Shown here: one piece after another, positions 48,999-60,420 of the stretch
Position numbering within the stretch: the first letter of the stretch is position 1
How the letters are laid out: every line of letters begins with the position of its first letter
DNA from: Burhinus oedicnemus
Lineage: Eukaryota > Chordata > Aves > Charadriiformes > Burhinidae
Reading direction: 5' to 3'
Assembly: GCA_008921705.1 (NCBI GenBank)
Contig: VFFE01007486.1
Location: 4,843,044 to 4,907,043 of the forward strand
DNA length: 64,000 bases
Translations under genes and position numbers: made by a program
Notes under the pieces: generated by a model
Database searches by the model: none
Seen by the model: only the letters and a program-made list of their open reading frames with translations
What the model was told of the DNA's origin: nothing

Positions 48999-50737
48999 AA
49001 TTTCTAGTAGACTTATTTATGTGAATGGAAAGGCATATTTTAAGAGGAGAAAGAAGTGATAAGTCATCAGCTAGTTCCAAAAACCCTGAGCTAATTTGCA
49101 TGAGAAAGCTGCAAGGCTCTCTGTATTGTTATATGAGAGATGGCAGAGACCCATACATTTATCTTGCGTAACGCTCCTTATCCTCAAAACTTTGTAAAGT
49201 TTTATTCTCCCATTGTCTGTCACAAAATCCCCTAAAGCTACAGATACATCTGTCTTTGTCCCAGAAAATTCCTTTGAAGCTTGAATTGAGTTTAAGCACG
49301 CATAGAATCGCATTTTTGTCCTCACTTGAAAAATGCCCATCCCATGGGTTCACAGCACTGCAGAGAAAAAGAAACGTGTATTCCTGCACAGGCAAAGCCA
49401 AAGGCTTGCTACACAGCAAACTGATCAGAGACATTCCCGCACTACATCTTTCCAAGCAGAACACGTGGATTGAGTGATTAATTTTTATTCCCCCAAGGGG
49501 TTTAGAATACAGTCCCTTAGTTCCAGGAGGGAGCAGAACCAGACCGCTTGAGTGTCTCCCCTGATTTCTTTCTGCTCCCAAACCATCTGCTTCTCTGTGG
49601 TAATAGTCTTCTGCTGTTCGTTAGTCTAGTTAATCCTCTAGCATAAGCTGTAGTAATTTATGCTGGAGGTTTGGGTTTCACATGGTACTAATGGTATCTA
49701 ATGAACTGTGGCTACAGAAACATCTGTTCTATACAATAGTTAATTTTTTTCTTTTTTTAATCCTTGTGATTAGATATACAAAAAATAGTTAGGAGCTCTT
49801 TAGGCTGCAGAGATTAGAACTCGAAACTTGAGTACTGAAATAGGCCAGATTTAATATTACCCATGCAACCTTAATTTAGCTCCTGCTTCTTTATGCGTTG
49901 TTGGATATCGATGCATGTTACTACTTGATGCTTTTTCACAGAATACTTGCTGAATGGGACACCTGTAAGACTTGCGGTATCCTCATTTGAGCACACAACT
50001 AGAAGCTAGAGAACATGTCTTTATTTCATGTTGTATGTAATATTTATATGATAAAATTGAGCAATATGGTAGAAGAATCTATGCAAGAATTCATTTACAA
50101 GTTAGAAAACTGCAAAAGTTCAAAATAATCTATTAATATTAATGAAGGCTATGCTCCAGCATAATGTGAGTGAGAAATGCAATATGCTAAAAACAAACAG
50201 TAATATACTGTTTGTACTTAACAAGGAAAGTAAGGAAAGTGCTACTTAATTATAATGTTGCAGAGTTAATAATGCAGTAGAAATCTTAGCTCTTTCTAAT
50301 TTGAGTGCTTAATTTCTCGGTCTTAATGTTGCAGTAAGGCGGTTTCCAGATTTAATTTCCTTATATTTATTTGTTTTTAGCAAGTCAGAAGGCAAATAAG
50401 AGAAACACATTGTGAAACCCCTGTAATGAGATCTTAGTGCTACTAACATGCCTTACATTTTCTATAAAGTTGCTGATTGCATTTAGTGACACCTCAGCAG
50501 CGCTAAATCATTTCAACAGTTTACTTTTACCTCCAGTGCCATTAAAGTTCTCCAAGTTTAGGAAATGCATTTGAAAAAACAGAACAAAACCCCTCATGTT
50601 CCTGTATGAAAATGTCACCTTATAACATCCATTGCTTTAAAAATAAAAACCAGATTTTCTTCAGGCATGAACCCTTTATCCTTCCCCTGTGGGACTCTAA
50701 AGGAACTATTTAAACTCATGTGATCATGCAGTTAAAG
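48999..50737. other. Non-coding AT-rich DNA
   Basis: No gene or repeat recognised. The 140-codon minus-strand frame at 49159-49581 matches no family I know. Confidence 0.5.
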
Positions 50738-50882
50738 GCTGGGCTGACTCAGCAAAGTGTTTAACTACGTGTTTAAAGTCTATTGCGATCAATAGAATTT
50801 GAGCACATGCTCAAATAATATGTTGAAACGGGATGGATTTACACACGTGTTTTAAAGCTAAGCATGTACCAAAGAAGGCCCA
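50738..50882. repeat. Second palindromic MITE-like repeat
   Basis: Begins GCTGGGCTGACTCAGCAAAGTG, has TTTAACTACGTGTTTAAAG, a central CTATTGCGATCAATAG stem (inverted halves CTATTG/CAATAG), then TGAGCACATGCTCA, and finishes with ACGTGTTTTAAAGCTAAGC and AAAGAAGGCCC. The two halves are rough inverted complements of each other, and the motifs match the repeat at 48914-48998. It is likely an ancient non-autonomous DNA transposon. Confidence 0.5.
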
Positions 50883-52664
50883 TAATACATAGAAGCAAGT
50901 CGGAAGAATTCAGGTTGTAAAAGCCCTACCTTTGGGGTGGCTGACTTCATAAGTAAAATATTTTGATATAATTTTTATATATAATCTAAAACATAAAGTA
51001 CAATGCTGTAGTTATTATGGTCTGTGAATTAGCTAACATAGGATAGTTTATGTGTCTGTCCATTTAAAATACGTATGCCAAAATTAAGAGCGCTTGCAGC
51101 TAAATATCTGAGTGTACATTTTCTGCTCTTGAAAATAGTTTGCTTTTATTTAGTTACTGAAGTATTTGAAGTCAGAGCTGTGAATGCTATCTTTAAAAAT
51201 GCAACTACATATATAAGAAGTTATAAACACATATTGGTACCTAATACCAGGATCCCACACTCCAGCACACTCTGTGTTCTGACCTGTTTTTAACTTATTC
51301 CTCCAGTGTTTCCCTGTAATATGAGATTTGATTATTTTGAGGCGATGAATAACTAAACAGAGCCATGTTCTGTTTGGCTCAAGGGCATAAGGAATTCTAC
51401 TTTTTTATTTACTTCTGTCTATAAAAAGCTTTGTCCTGCATTAGAGAAGATTTCTGTTTCTACTGGTGATGCCCCTTGCACTCATGTTAAACGTCTTCTG
51501 CCCAAAGTGCCACATATTTCCCACAAAACATTTGGATATTTTTATTTTCAAGAGAATAATGTTCACAATACCAAATTGTCAGCTGTCAGTACTATGGTGG
51601 TACGTGTGATATTCATCCCCTGTCTCGTACCTGTAACACCCTACCTGTCACGGTGCTGCCACTGCCCGTGTCGGTGCCCCTTTGCAGAGCTGGGTGCATG
51701 CTGTCTGCAGAGCTTTGCCGCTGCCCCAGGAGGAGTGCTCCTGGGGAAAATTGGGAGTAGGGAAGAGAGACGGCAAGGAGACAGGACTGTCGAGCAGCAG
51801 TAGGTGCTAACTTGAGGATCCTGTAGGGAAAACCCTGTTGTCAGCTGCTGCAGTCTCCGTCTGTCTGGGGGATGGACTCTAACTGCAGGACCAGGCCATT
51901 TGGCACATGGAGGAAGCAAAGGTTTCGGATGAAAGAGGAGACTTGAGCCACAGACCTCCCAGGTGCCATCAAGTATCCAAACATCACAGTAGTGTCACAG
52001 CATTTTGTTATATTGCATCTTTTCTTCAGTAACACAATTGTGAGAAGTTTAAAAGAAAAATAACATTGCCCTTGGCTACAATCTATCGTGTTTAGATGAA
52101 AAGCAGACAGACGATCCTTCACCAAAAGGCAGAAGCGAGCCTCAAGTACTGGGCGGATTCTTAAGTCTTCACTAGCAAAAGGTGCTGGAGGTAGTCAAGA
52201 ATTTGGTGGATTTCTGGAAAGCTCTGAGCTGACCTTTGTATAGGCATCTTGATTACAGTGAGGAATCACGTCCCTGTGGCCATTGTTGCTCTCCTAGAGC
52301 AGGGACATGGAAGTGGACTCGTAGCTAGGTGGGTGGTCAGGCTGCTGTATTATATTTGTAAGTAGTGACAGGCTTTGGTCACCTGTGTAACAAGTGCTGT
52401 AAGGCAGAGCGGGACCCAGAGAAGTAAAGTACCATCTTGACAGTGAAGTGACGCTTATCTACATGTAGGTATATTAATCAGCAAACAAGATATGCAACTT
52501 TTGAAATACCAGTATGAAAAATAAACTTCACATAGCGTGCGTGAAACCTGCCAAGACGCAGAGGAACATGGTGCTCTTCTCTGATACACTGTCAAACGCT
52601 GCTCTTCTGAAACCACATCATCTTGTAAGGCTGAGAAAGATGCCGCGCAAATTGCCTAATGTTT
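50883..52664. other. Non-coding DNA upstream of the HDAC9 CpG island
   Basis: Includes a GC-raised patch at 51640-51800 with a perfect 9-bp-stem hairpin (51724-51746, CCCCAGGAG/CTCCTGGGG, 5-base loop). No gene or repeat recognised. Confidence 0.5.
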
Positions 52665-52674
52665 CTAAAAATAA
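52665..52674 (-). promoter_or_regulatory. MEF2 consensus site CTAAAAATAA
   Basis: A full match to YTAWWWWTAR, about 1.3 kb upstream of the HDAC9 start codon and just outside the CpG island. HDAC9 is a known MEF2 co-repressor and a reported MEF2 target gene, so a site here would fit negative feedback. A single 10-mer is weak evidence by itself. Confidence 0.35.
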
Positions 52675-52839
52675 GTGTGAGCTGCTCAGCCCCTCTCCAA
52701 ATTTTAGCAAGTCAACCGAATAGTACATAGTCGGTAAGCGTGTCTAACATGCTGTGCCACAACTGGTGATTTACTATAAGAATTATATCAAGCACGCTAA
52801 ATACGGAAAGGCTGCTTATAACTGCATGCAAAAAGCCCG

Positions 52840-53850
52840 GTCTCCCATTAACATCTGCCCCCACCTTCTGCTCCCCCCCAAGCCCTGTTGGCTTCAGAAA
52901 CCGCCTCTCCCGAGGCGGCTGCAGGTCCCGCAGCGAGCAGGCAGCAGCCCGGCTCCCCTGCCAGAGCCAACTGCGGCGTAGCCAGAGAAACGGGCAGCAA
53001 AAAATAGAACGGCAGGATGGCTGCGCGTGGGCGAGGCAGGAACCACATCGCCAGCAAAACCTCCCGCCGTTATTTTAGGACCGATACAGCGGCCCTGGCG
53101 TTTTGCTGGCTTTTCACAAAACACTCCCTGGGGGGGGGGCAAGGAGCGTGTCCGTCCCGCTCCCTGCCTTCCCTTCCTCCCTCCCTGGCTTCTCCCCGCC
53201 GCAACGGGCTGGGCAGGGGGAAGGGGTTAATCGCGCTGGAGGCCGAGCGGCGCAGGGAGGGAGGGAGGGAGGGAGGACAGCCTGCGGTTTGAAAGACAGA
53301 GACTGGACAGCTGTGTTTGCTGGGGTATTTTTAAACGCATTAATGCAGGCTCCAATCACCCGGCCGTGCTTGACCTATTTTTGGCTCAGGCCGGCCATTG
53401 TTCTATTTCTGCCGCCGCTGGGCCACGCGGGTGTCGATTCAAATGCAAATGAGTTATCGCTGCTGCTCCCGCCAACTTCGCCCGGCCGGCTGCCCGAGAG
53501 CCGGGCTGGGAGAGGAGAGGGGCGCGGGGACGCCCACACTGGTCCGGGCTGGGGTAATTCAGGCTAAACCCTTGGGGGCTCCCCGTCCCTGGAAAGGGGG
53601 CTTACACGGTTTGATGGTTTTTAAGAGACTGTGTTTCCTCTTCTCCCCCCCCCTCCCCTGCACTGCCAGAAAACCCCGAAGCGCAGAGATATTTCTTCAT
53701 TTCTTCTTCCACCTGCTGTTGGCTGCCCGAACGCAACTGCTCCAAGTCGGCGGCACACAGCCCCCCCCGCCCGCTGACGGCTCCCTTCCAGCAGGCGGGG
53801 GCTGCCGAGAGGGGATTTGGGCTTTTTTTTTCCCCCCCTCTCCCGATAGC
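52840..53850 (+). promoter_or_regulatory. HDAC9: CpG island, probable HDAC9 promoter
   Basis: The only long GC- and CpG-rich block in the window, in a background of mostly AT-rich DNA. It ends about 150 bp before the HDAC9 coding start. It has no clear TATA box and carries a CCAAT in forward orientation (53352-53356), an octamer ATGCAAAT (53443-53450), MEF2-like A/T boxes with one mismatch each (CAAAAAATAG 52998-53007, GTATTTTTAA 53325-53334, CTATTTTTGG 53375-53384), and G-quadruplex motifs. Open frames inside it (for example 53103-53567 and 53398-53919) are by-products of high GC content. The transcription start is likely inside or at its 3' edge, but I cannot place it. Confidence 0.8.
53206..53277 (+). 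promoter_or_regulatory. Two G-quadruplex-forming motifs
   Basis: 53206-53226 has four G-runs (3, 3, 5 and 4) separated by two-base loops. 53255-53273 has five GGG runs separated by single A. Short loops predict stable quadruplexes. A run of 10 G also lies at 53130-53139. All three are on the plus (presumed sense, non-template) strand of the HDAC9 promoter. Confidence 0.6.
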
Positions 53851-53966
53851 TACTTGTGCAAATGCTTAAACATTGCTAATTGCCGAAGTGTTATTCTCTC
53901 ACAACCCTCTCTGGACTAGGTAGGACCTCAGAGGGTCGTGCCCGACGCCCCTGTGCAAGCACAGTG

Positions 53967-53987
53967 ATGAATCTCTCGTGTAGCTGA
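53967..53987 (+). CDS. Six-codon upstream ORF in the probable HDAC9 leader
   Basis: ATG AAT CTC TCG TGT AGC TGA, ending 19 bases before the main HDAC9 ATG, in a different frame. If this stretch is in the mRNA leader, such a short uORF would allow re-initiation and tune use of the two downstream HDAC9 starts. It depends on the unknown transcription start. Confidence 0.25.
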   Translation: MNLSCS

Positions 53988-54006
53988 AGTGCAGACTGGT
54001 TGGAAT

Positions 54007-54112
54007 ATGCTGCAGACAATTTACGAGAGTGAATCGTGTTTTTCCTCAGATGGGGTTTCTGGACGTGAACAGCTCTTGGCTCAGCAAAGAATGCACAGTA
54101 TGATCAGCTCAG
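54007..54112 (+). CDS. HDAC9: HDAC9 first coding exon (alternative N-terminus)
   Basis: Encodes 35 residues beginning MLQTIYESES and ending RMHSMISS, then G|GTAAGAG, a consensus donor. The exon ends in phase 1, and in HDAC9 the next residues (VDVKSEV) start from the split codon. HDAC9 is a class IIa histone deacetylase that shuttles between nucleus and cytoplasm and represses MEF2-driven genes; MEF2 binding and the catalytic domain lie in exons beyond the window. The segment DGVSGREQLL parallels DGLSGRDQ in HDAC4 and DGMSGREP in HDAC5, so it is an ancestral class IIa N-terminus. An in-frame TGA at 53968-53970 and an A at -3 support ATG 54007 as the upstream start. The second start, ATG 54091 (A at -3), gives the commonly annotated MHSMISS form, 28 residues shorter. 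The 5' limit of the exon is not determined. Confidence 0.9.
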
Positions 54113-55110
54113 GTAAGAGACAGCTCCCTACCTCGGACTTCAGTGGCTGACCGGGAAAATACAGCCTAGCACGACAAGAAAACAGCCCTCCTTTAAAGAA
54201 GTGACTTTATTTTTGTGGGCTTTATGTAAGTTGTTGTTAAATAATTATCTCTACGATAGTGTGTTAGATAGCAACCGCTGCTTTTGCGGGGAGTTTGTCA
54301 TCTCCAGTCTGCTGCTTTCCAGCCAGAGCAAAATGCTCACAGCCGAAATCTAGTTTGGGATTCCTTGTTTGTTTTGTTGCGTGGTTGCAAAATGGGGCTC
54401 GTGGTACAGGCTTATTCACAGAGAGAGGCTTCCTCAGACAGCCCTTGTCAGGCGGCTGCAGTTAGAGCCCCTCAGAGGCAATTCTGCTCATATGTCTATC
54501 GTAAACAGGAGTTGGTCTTTCTGTGAGTTTCCTTTTCTCCAGTTTGCATACAAAGGGAGTTTAATACTAATCCCTTTCTCTTTTCATTACAGTGTTACTT
54601 TAAAATGTCTTTAACATGCATGGCTTATTTTGTTACTTCAAAAATATTTGGGAACCTGGCAATGGTAATCATATGTAACGACTCACTGAGATGTAAATTG
54701 GATGTGTTTTTTAATGAAGGTATTTCAAAGCTGCTCTAAAAGAACAGTGGATGTTTTCCTCATGTGTTTGAAGCTACCCTTGTATTTTCTAGTTTCTGTG
54801 CTAGCTGTGTTTGAGACCTGCAAATGATGCACTGAGGATGAATTAAGTTGGAAGAATTGTTGCCATTCAGATAAAATGTCAATTTAGACAGCCTAAAAAA
54901 GTCAAAATTTCAGGTTACTCTTGTCTATTCTCTCTTAGGCTCTCTGAATTCCAGTTCTGTTTTTATTTTGCTGAAACTCTTGTGTTTTGAGGCACAATGT
55001 TATATGGTTTGTATCTTTTTAAGCCTAGGTTTCTGACTTTGTTTTTCATAAAGTTGGCTTTACAGAGGACCTATGGTGAATTGTTTACATGTACTTTAGT
55101 CTTAGTTTAC

Positions 55111-55145
55111 CTTCCTTTTCTTCTTTTCCTTTTCCTTTTCCTTTC
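55111..55145 (+). repeat. CTTTT-rich pyrimidine tract
   Basis: Imperfect (CTTTTC)n run of 35 bases, all C and T. Confidence 0.8.
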
Positions 55146-57874
55146 ACTAAACTTGGAAGTGCTTCTCAGTTTTTAAGATTAATTATGTGTGTAGACCACA
55201 ACTCTCTTCATGCCTGTTTTGGTACACCTGTTGAGCCCATGTTTGTTTGTTCCTTTGTTTTAAAAAAAAACTGTTTCTTTTCCTGCTTTATAGAAAAAGA
55301 ACTTAGAGTTTACTTGTGTTTCTTTCCTACATACAATTTTAGACCAGACTTCTAGTTTCAGATACGAAAATAAATATTGAGAGATTGTGTCAAATGGTAA
55401 TATCTGTCCTAGTAGAAAAGACATAGACATGTCTTAACCTCATGATTAGTGTTTTTCAATATAGAAAGCCAAGGCTACCTCATAATGATTATAGAATGAA
55501 GGAGGGAATGGGAGATTGAAAAGTTACTATGTGCAGGTTAAAATAATGAGAATACCTAAGGGGAATAGAGACTTCCAACTGGTAATGTTCAAGATTGGCA
55601 ATTTTTCTGTTCCTGGGTTGGTTTTTTTCTTTTTGCGTCTCTCAAAGAATTTACGATTTCTCTGACCTCTTAGAAGAGATGTTGATCACCAATTACAGTT
55701 CCTTTGTCAAGGACAGAAATCAGGTGAAACACCTATTAAGGAATATGAACAACAAAGCTCTAGCAAAGACAGTGGGTAGATGCAGAAGTTTCTCTGAAAG
55801 TGTTACAGTTCTGCAAAACCATCTACAGTGTCGACCTCTTGTTCAAGAATTATTGCTTTTCTTTGGTTTTCCTGAACAGCTCAGCAGGTGTCCAGTGCTT
55901 TTGTATTGGTCAAAGAGATAAGACTGACTGCTTCCCCTCCCTCCTGTTGCTTTTTTTTTTATTATGTCAAGCTGAAGTTAGCTATAGACAAGTGAAAATC
56001 TGTTTTTTTAGCTCACTATGCTACCTTGTAACTGCCAACTAATGTTGCTTGAGTAATAGCAATTTTCTCATTTGAAACACAAGAAAGGGAGGTAGTTTTC
56101 TGTATGTTTGTAGTTTGGCTTTTCTTCACTGGAGACAAGAATATCATGTAGCGGTTGATTTTTATCTGATATTACATTAGGCCCATATAACATACACAAT
56201 CTCCCCTGTAGTACCAAGTAGAATAGAGGAGGTTTTTAGACTTTAAACAAACCCAAAACCTTAGTCAAGAACATTATCCAGGTAAAAGATGTTTAAACAT
56301 ATAATCTGTAGAACACAAAACATTCCTTAGTGTTTCTGCTGGTCTTTAAAATACAAAACTAGACTGCAAGTAGCTGACATTGTACATAGTCTGCAGTTTA
56401 ATTTGTGTCACATGAAACCACGAAGCGTGGTGCTGCTGTCCATTACATTCAGTTCAGGGTCTTGTAGGATCAGGCCTGGTAACTTTTCAGGTATTGTCTC
56501 CCTCTATGCTGCATATAGGGAAGAAAGAAATAGCCAGGGTATGACAACGTGCTCTAGTGTTTGGAGCAGCTGGAATTAGTCATTTGAATTTCGCTTACTG
56601 CAGCGTCCTTACTTTAAAGTTATCTTCACTTACATGTATGTGACTTTTGCTCAGGTTAAAAAGTTGCACATATTTAAGGACAGAGCAGATCCACGAACGT
56701 TTACAGTCTGCACCCTTGGTATTCTTGAAGTCTTTGAAGCAAGCACAACTTAAAACACTGAATGGATTTTTAGGTTTGCTAGTTTCCAGATGCAATGGGC
56801 ATGTATTATGCACATCTGATTTTAAAGTGGGCTGGAGCCATCCCCAAAGAGGACAGATTCAATGGCCAGTGGATACGTATTTGCAAAGCAAACTATCTAA
56901 GGAATTTCTGACAATAGCAGGCATAGGAAATACTTCTGTCATGTGAAGCATACTTCTGGTATTCCCTCAATTACTGCTTTGCCTGTCTGTCTCCATCCCT
57001 GCTTGTAAATCATACTATGAATGAGATGATCTGGATAGGTACCAATCAAAAGTCTAATTATGAATGGAGCAATCTAGATCGGCACTGACTCAAGAAGCCG
57101 TGTAATTTGCAGACACCTACACCTTACTGCAGAGAGCAGTTTCAGCTATCTTCGAGAAGACTGAACTAGATTCTCCCATATGGTACTGTTGCTCTAAAAT
57201 GCAGCAGGAAGTGCTGTGCATATTTTTTTTAAGAAAATGATGCTGATGCATTCTTATTTGATACCATAATTATTTTAGTTTCAGGATTTACAAAATAGAT
57301 CTGGAGTCTAAAGCCTCTTATTTAGCTGGAAGTACTATTTGACTATGCCATTGCTTTTATTTTACCTCAAAAATCTCAACTTCCATGTGTGTGCAGTGCC
57401 ACAGTGCACCCTAGCATTCAGCTGGACTCTTATCTTAGCAGAATATGAGTAATAAACTATAAGCCCTTGAAAAAAAGCATTTGGTGCAGCACAGACCATA
57501 GCAACAATGCTTATTAAAATGTAGTCAATAAATAACTAGTGCAGGGCTACATTACTCAAATAGATGTCAGTTGTGTGAAGGAGAAGAAAGAACCTACCCA
57601 GCCATGGTACCTGTAGGTTCGGGACTTTAAGAAGTAATGCCAAGTTCATTAACTTCTGGTGATTTAGTATACTGTGCTGTTTTTCCAAAGGGTAAGGTTG
57701 CTACATTTACTTCACTGGCCATATTTTGACGTACACCCTTGCACTGGCCTGCTTAAACTACACCTTGGCTTTTATTGGATAAGGCATCCTCTGCTTCCTG
57801 CCCAAAGCTGTTGTGTTGAAAAATCAGGAGTTCAAGGAGATCTTGAGCTTAAAGCCTTGGCTCATCGCTGAGTT

Positions 57875-57960
57875 GACAGGTGACCTGAGCAAGTTACACA
57901 ATCCTGCTTACGTCAGCTAACCCTTCTGTGAAATATGGAAAATGATACCTGTCAGGCTCA
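57875..57960 (+). repeat. MIR SINE relic
   Basis: Reads AGGTGACCTGAGCAAGTTACAC (family GTGACCTTGGGCAAGTTACTT), CGTCAGCTAACCCTTCTGTG (family CTCAGTTTCCCCATCTGT), then AAATATGGAAAATGATACCT (family AAAATGGGAATAATGATACCT). Forward orientation, 3' part of the element only. Confidence 0.75.
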
Positions 57961-60059
57961 GGAGTCTATAGAGCAAAACTATTCTAAAGGGAATATAATG
58001 ATTCAGAATGATCCATTTGATTGACTCTATCTACCTACAGGCTTGCAAATCACCTGCAATTTCACAAATGTAGTAAGTGAATGTAGTCACAGTATTTTGT
58101 TCTCTGCACCAGTCAGGAAATGCAAGCTGCATCGCTCAAATATAAATGATAGAATCAATGCTACACGCATCATGTTGTATGTGGGTTGACAGGTCCTCAT
58201 GAACGATCTTCCCTCAGTAAACCCTGATCTACAAAATTTGTCTCATATGTTATATCTATCGTGTGACTGCGTGAGCATGTACACACACTTGTACACCTGC
58301 ATTTATATTGCTGTCAGGGAAAATTCTTTGGTATTTGGTCTCCTGTTTTTCTTCTGGCCAAACAAAACTTTTACCTGCTCAACTAACTGTGGAGAGATTG
58401 CAGAAAGCAAACTCATTTAAAGGTCTTTTCTGATATTCATTAAAAACTTGACATATTTGCATATCTGAATCAGGTAATGTAAACTTCTTGCCACATACGC
58501 AACATTTTGTATCTGTATCTCAAGCAGGAGCTCTTCAGAGAGAGCAAGAATAGATATGCTGAGCTTTTACTTTGTGATTTTCTTCAGAGTAATGAAAAAA
58601 AGTATGTGAAAATTCAGTTCAAGGAAGTTCTGGATAACAGCCGGAGAGGCTTTTTCAATGCCTGCCATAAAGGCTAGGTAGAAAAAAAAATCTAAAGCTG
58701 CATAGTAGTAGCTGAAGTATTTGAATTAATTGTTACAGAAGAGTAAGGCCTTAGCCTTAACAATTAATACAATGAGAAGAGACGAGCAACGGAGGCCTGC
58801 AGGTCTTACGTAGTTAAAATCTCGCTGATTTTGATTAGAGCCTCTGCCCAGTAATGTATGCTGGACAAGAATTGGTTATGAATTCAGTTGAACAAAAATG
58901 TGGTAAAATGGAACGAAGCTGCTTTTTCTGTTTTATGTTACTGAGAAGACACTGAATACAGACCAATGTTGCCAACTTCACGTGTCCTCTAATGCTGTAA
59001 CATTGCTTTTTCTTTCTTTTTTTTTATTTAAGTCTCAGCTTCTGGAGTCGTGTGATTACCTGACAGTCTTACTTTGTATTAGAAGATATATTTATAGGTT
59101 GTGGGAAAAGCCTGGAATAAGAATGTCAAAGTACAAGATTGACAAGAATAGCAAGCTACAAAAGCTGGAAAGAAAATAAAAAAAGAATGCAGAACATAAT
59201 TTCAAAACCTCTTTGAGCGTCTTTCCTGGTACCATTAAACACTGCATTTAATACAGAGGTTCACTAGTACTGGCACTAGGACACTAGCTCCCCTCTCTTT
59301 GGTGTGTTGAGCTAAATCACTTTATTGGAAAAGAGCTTTTTACTTCAGCTGTTTATTATTTTAGCTCTTCAGCTTTATAACAGCTGTTGGTTTGCACTGC
59401 ACTCAAACGCACGTGGTTTCAGCCGGAGTCTTCCCTCCTGTAAAACTGTGTACAGAATCCATTTAGTTCATTAAGGTTTGTGTTGGATATGAGGAACATT
59501 TGTAACTCTTCGTACTACCAGAGCTTTAATCAGACATCTGTTTCTGTACTGTCTGCCTGGCCCCTGTCTTCTGCACAGTCTTTGCAGAGAAAGCAAAAGC
59601 TGTGAGAAAGCAGAATAGATACATAGCCTGCAAACACATGGGTATACACACATTACTTTCAGGTTTTGGTATAGATGATGGGCAAGGTTTCAGGTGTCAT
59701 TCCATTTTAACCTTTCAGAACCACTGTTGTGGGTGGGGTTTTTATGTGGTGGGTACAATTCAAACTACTGTAGAGAAACTAATAGGCAGATATTATTGTT
59801 AAACACACAAAAATCTAAAATGCCCCGTTCTGTGGATCTCTTTAACAGGCTGACTCCTCTGGGTCAGTTATTCTTAGCCTGGTTATTTTCATCTTATGGC
59901 ATTACAGGTCTAAGATTAGCCTGTTAGGCGTTATCATGCCATCTGAGTTACCTCCTAATATAACTGTACACCGGAATGATTATTTATAGACAGAGCATTC
60001 TGTCATTTTTGCTTTATTTCTGGTAGTTTAAATAAAGAAGAGCAACACTGAAGAAAAAC

Positions 60060-60420
60060 CACAGATTCCTTCCTGCTGCCAAAACAACATGATAACTGCC
60101 TGCTGAGGGGCAGGGATATTGTTTAAAACGTGTGCTTGCAGCAGATGTAAACATCCTCTTTATCTCCCCCACTTCTACTAAAACGAGGTACTTTGGGGTA
60201 CCACTGCTCCCATCTCCTCTGGAGGAGGGAAGGGGCTGCCAGATCAATGCACCGAACGATGGAGAAGACGGGGCTGTGGTTGCTGATGAGAACAAGGATA
60301 TCCAGGTGCTATTTTTAGGGGCTGGCACTGTCAACCTCCATGTTCAGTGTGAACATGTCACATATGCACACAGCTTCTCCAAAATGGACCCGTCTCATTT
60401 TGTTACATAAAAGTAATGTC
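60060..60420. promoter_or_regulatory. Candidate intronic regulatory patch with exact MEF2-type site
   Basis: GC and CpG content rise locally (for example ACCGAACGATGG and AGACGGGGC), and CTATTTTTAG, a perfect MEF2 consensus, sits at 60309-60318. No repeat resemblance was seen. Overlapping open frames on both strands (92 codons + at 60132-60410; 106 codons - at 60014-60334) lack recognisable domains and seem secondary to composition. Confidence 0.25.

Noticed and set aside
53070..53079. TTATTTTAGG as a MEF2 site
   Set aside because: Two mismatches to YTAWWWWTAR; not counted with the other boxes.
53103..53919. Long open frames (154 and 173 codons) inside the CpG island
   Set aside because: GC-rich, low-complexity translations (Pro/Arg/Gly-rich) typical of CpG islands. 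The real HDAC9 start is downstream.
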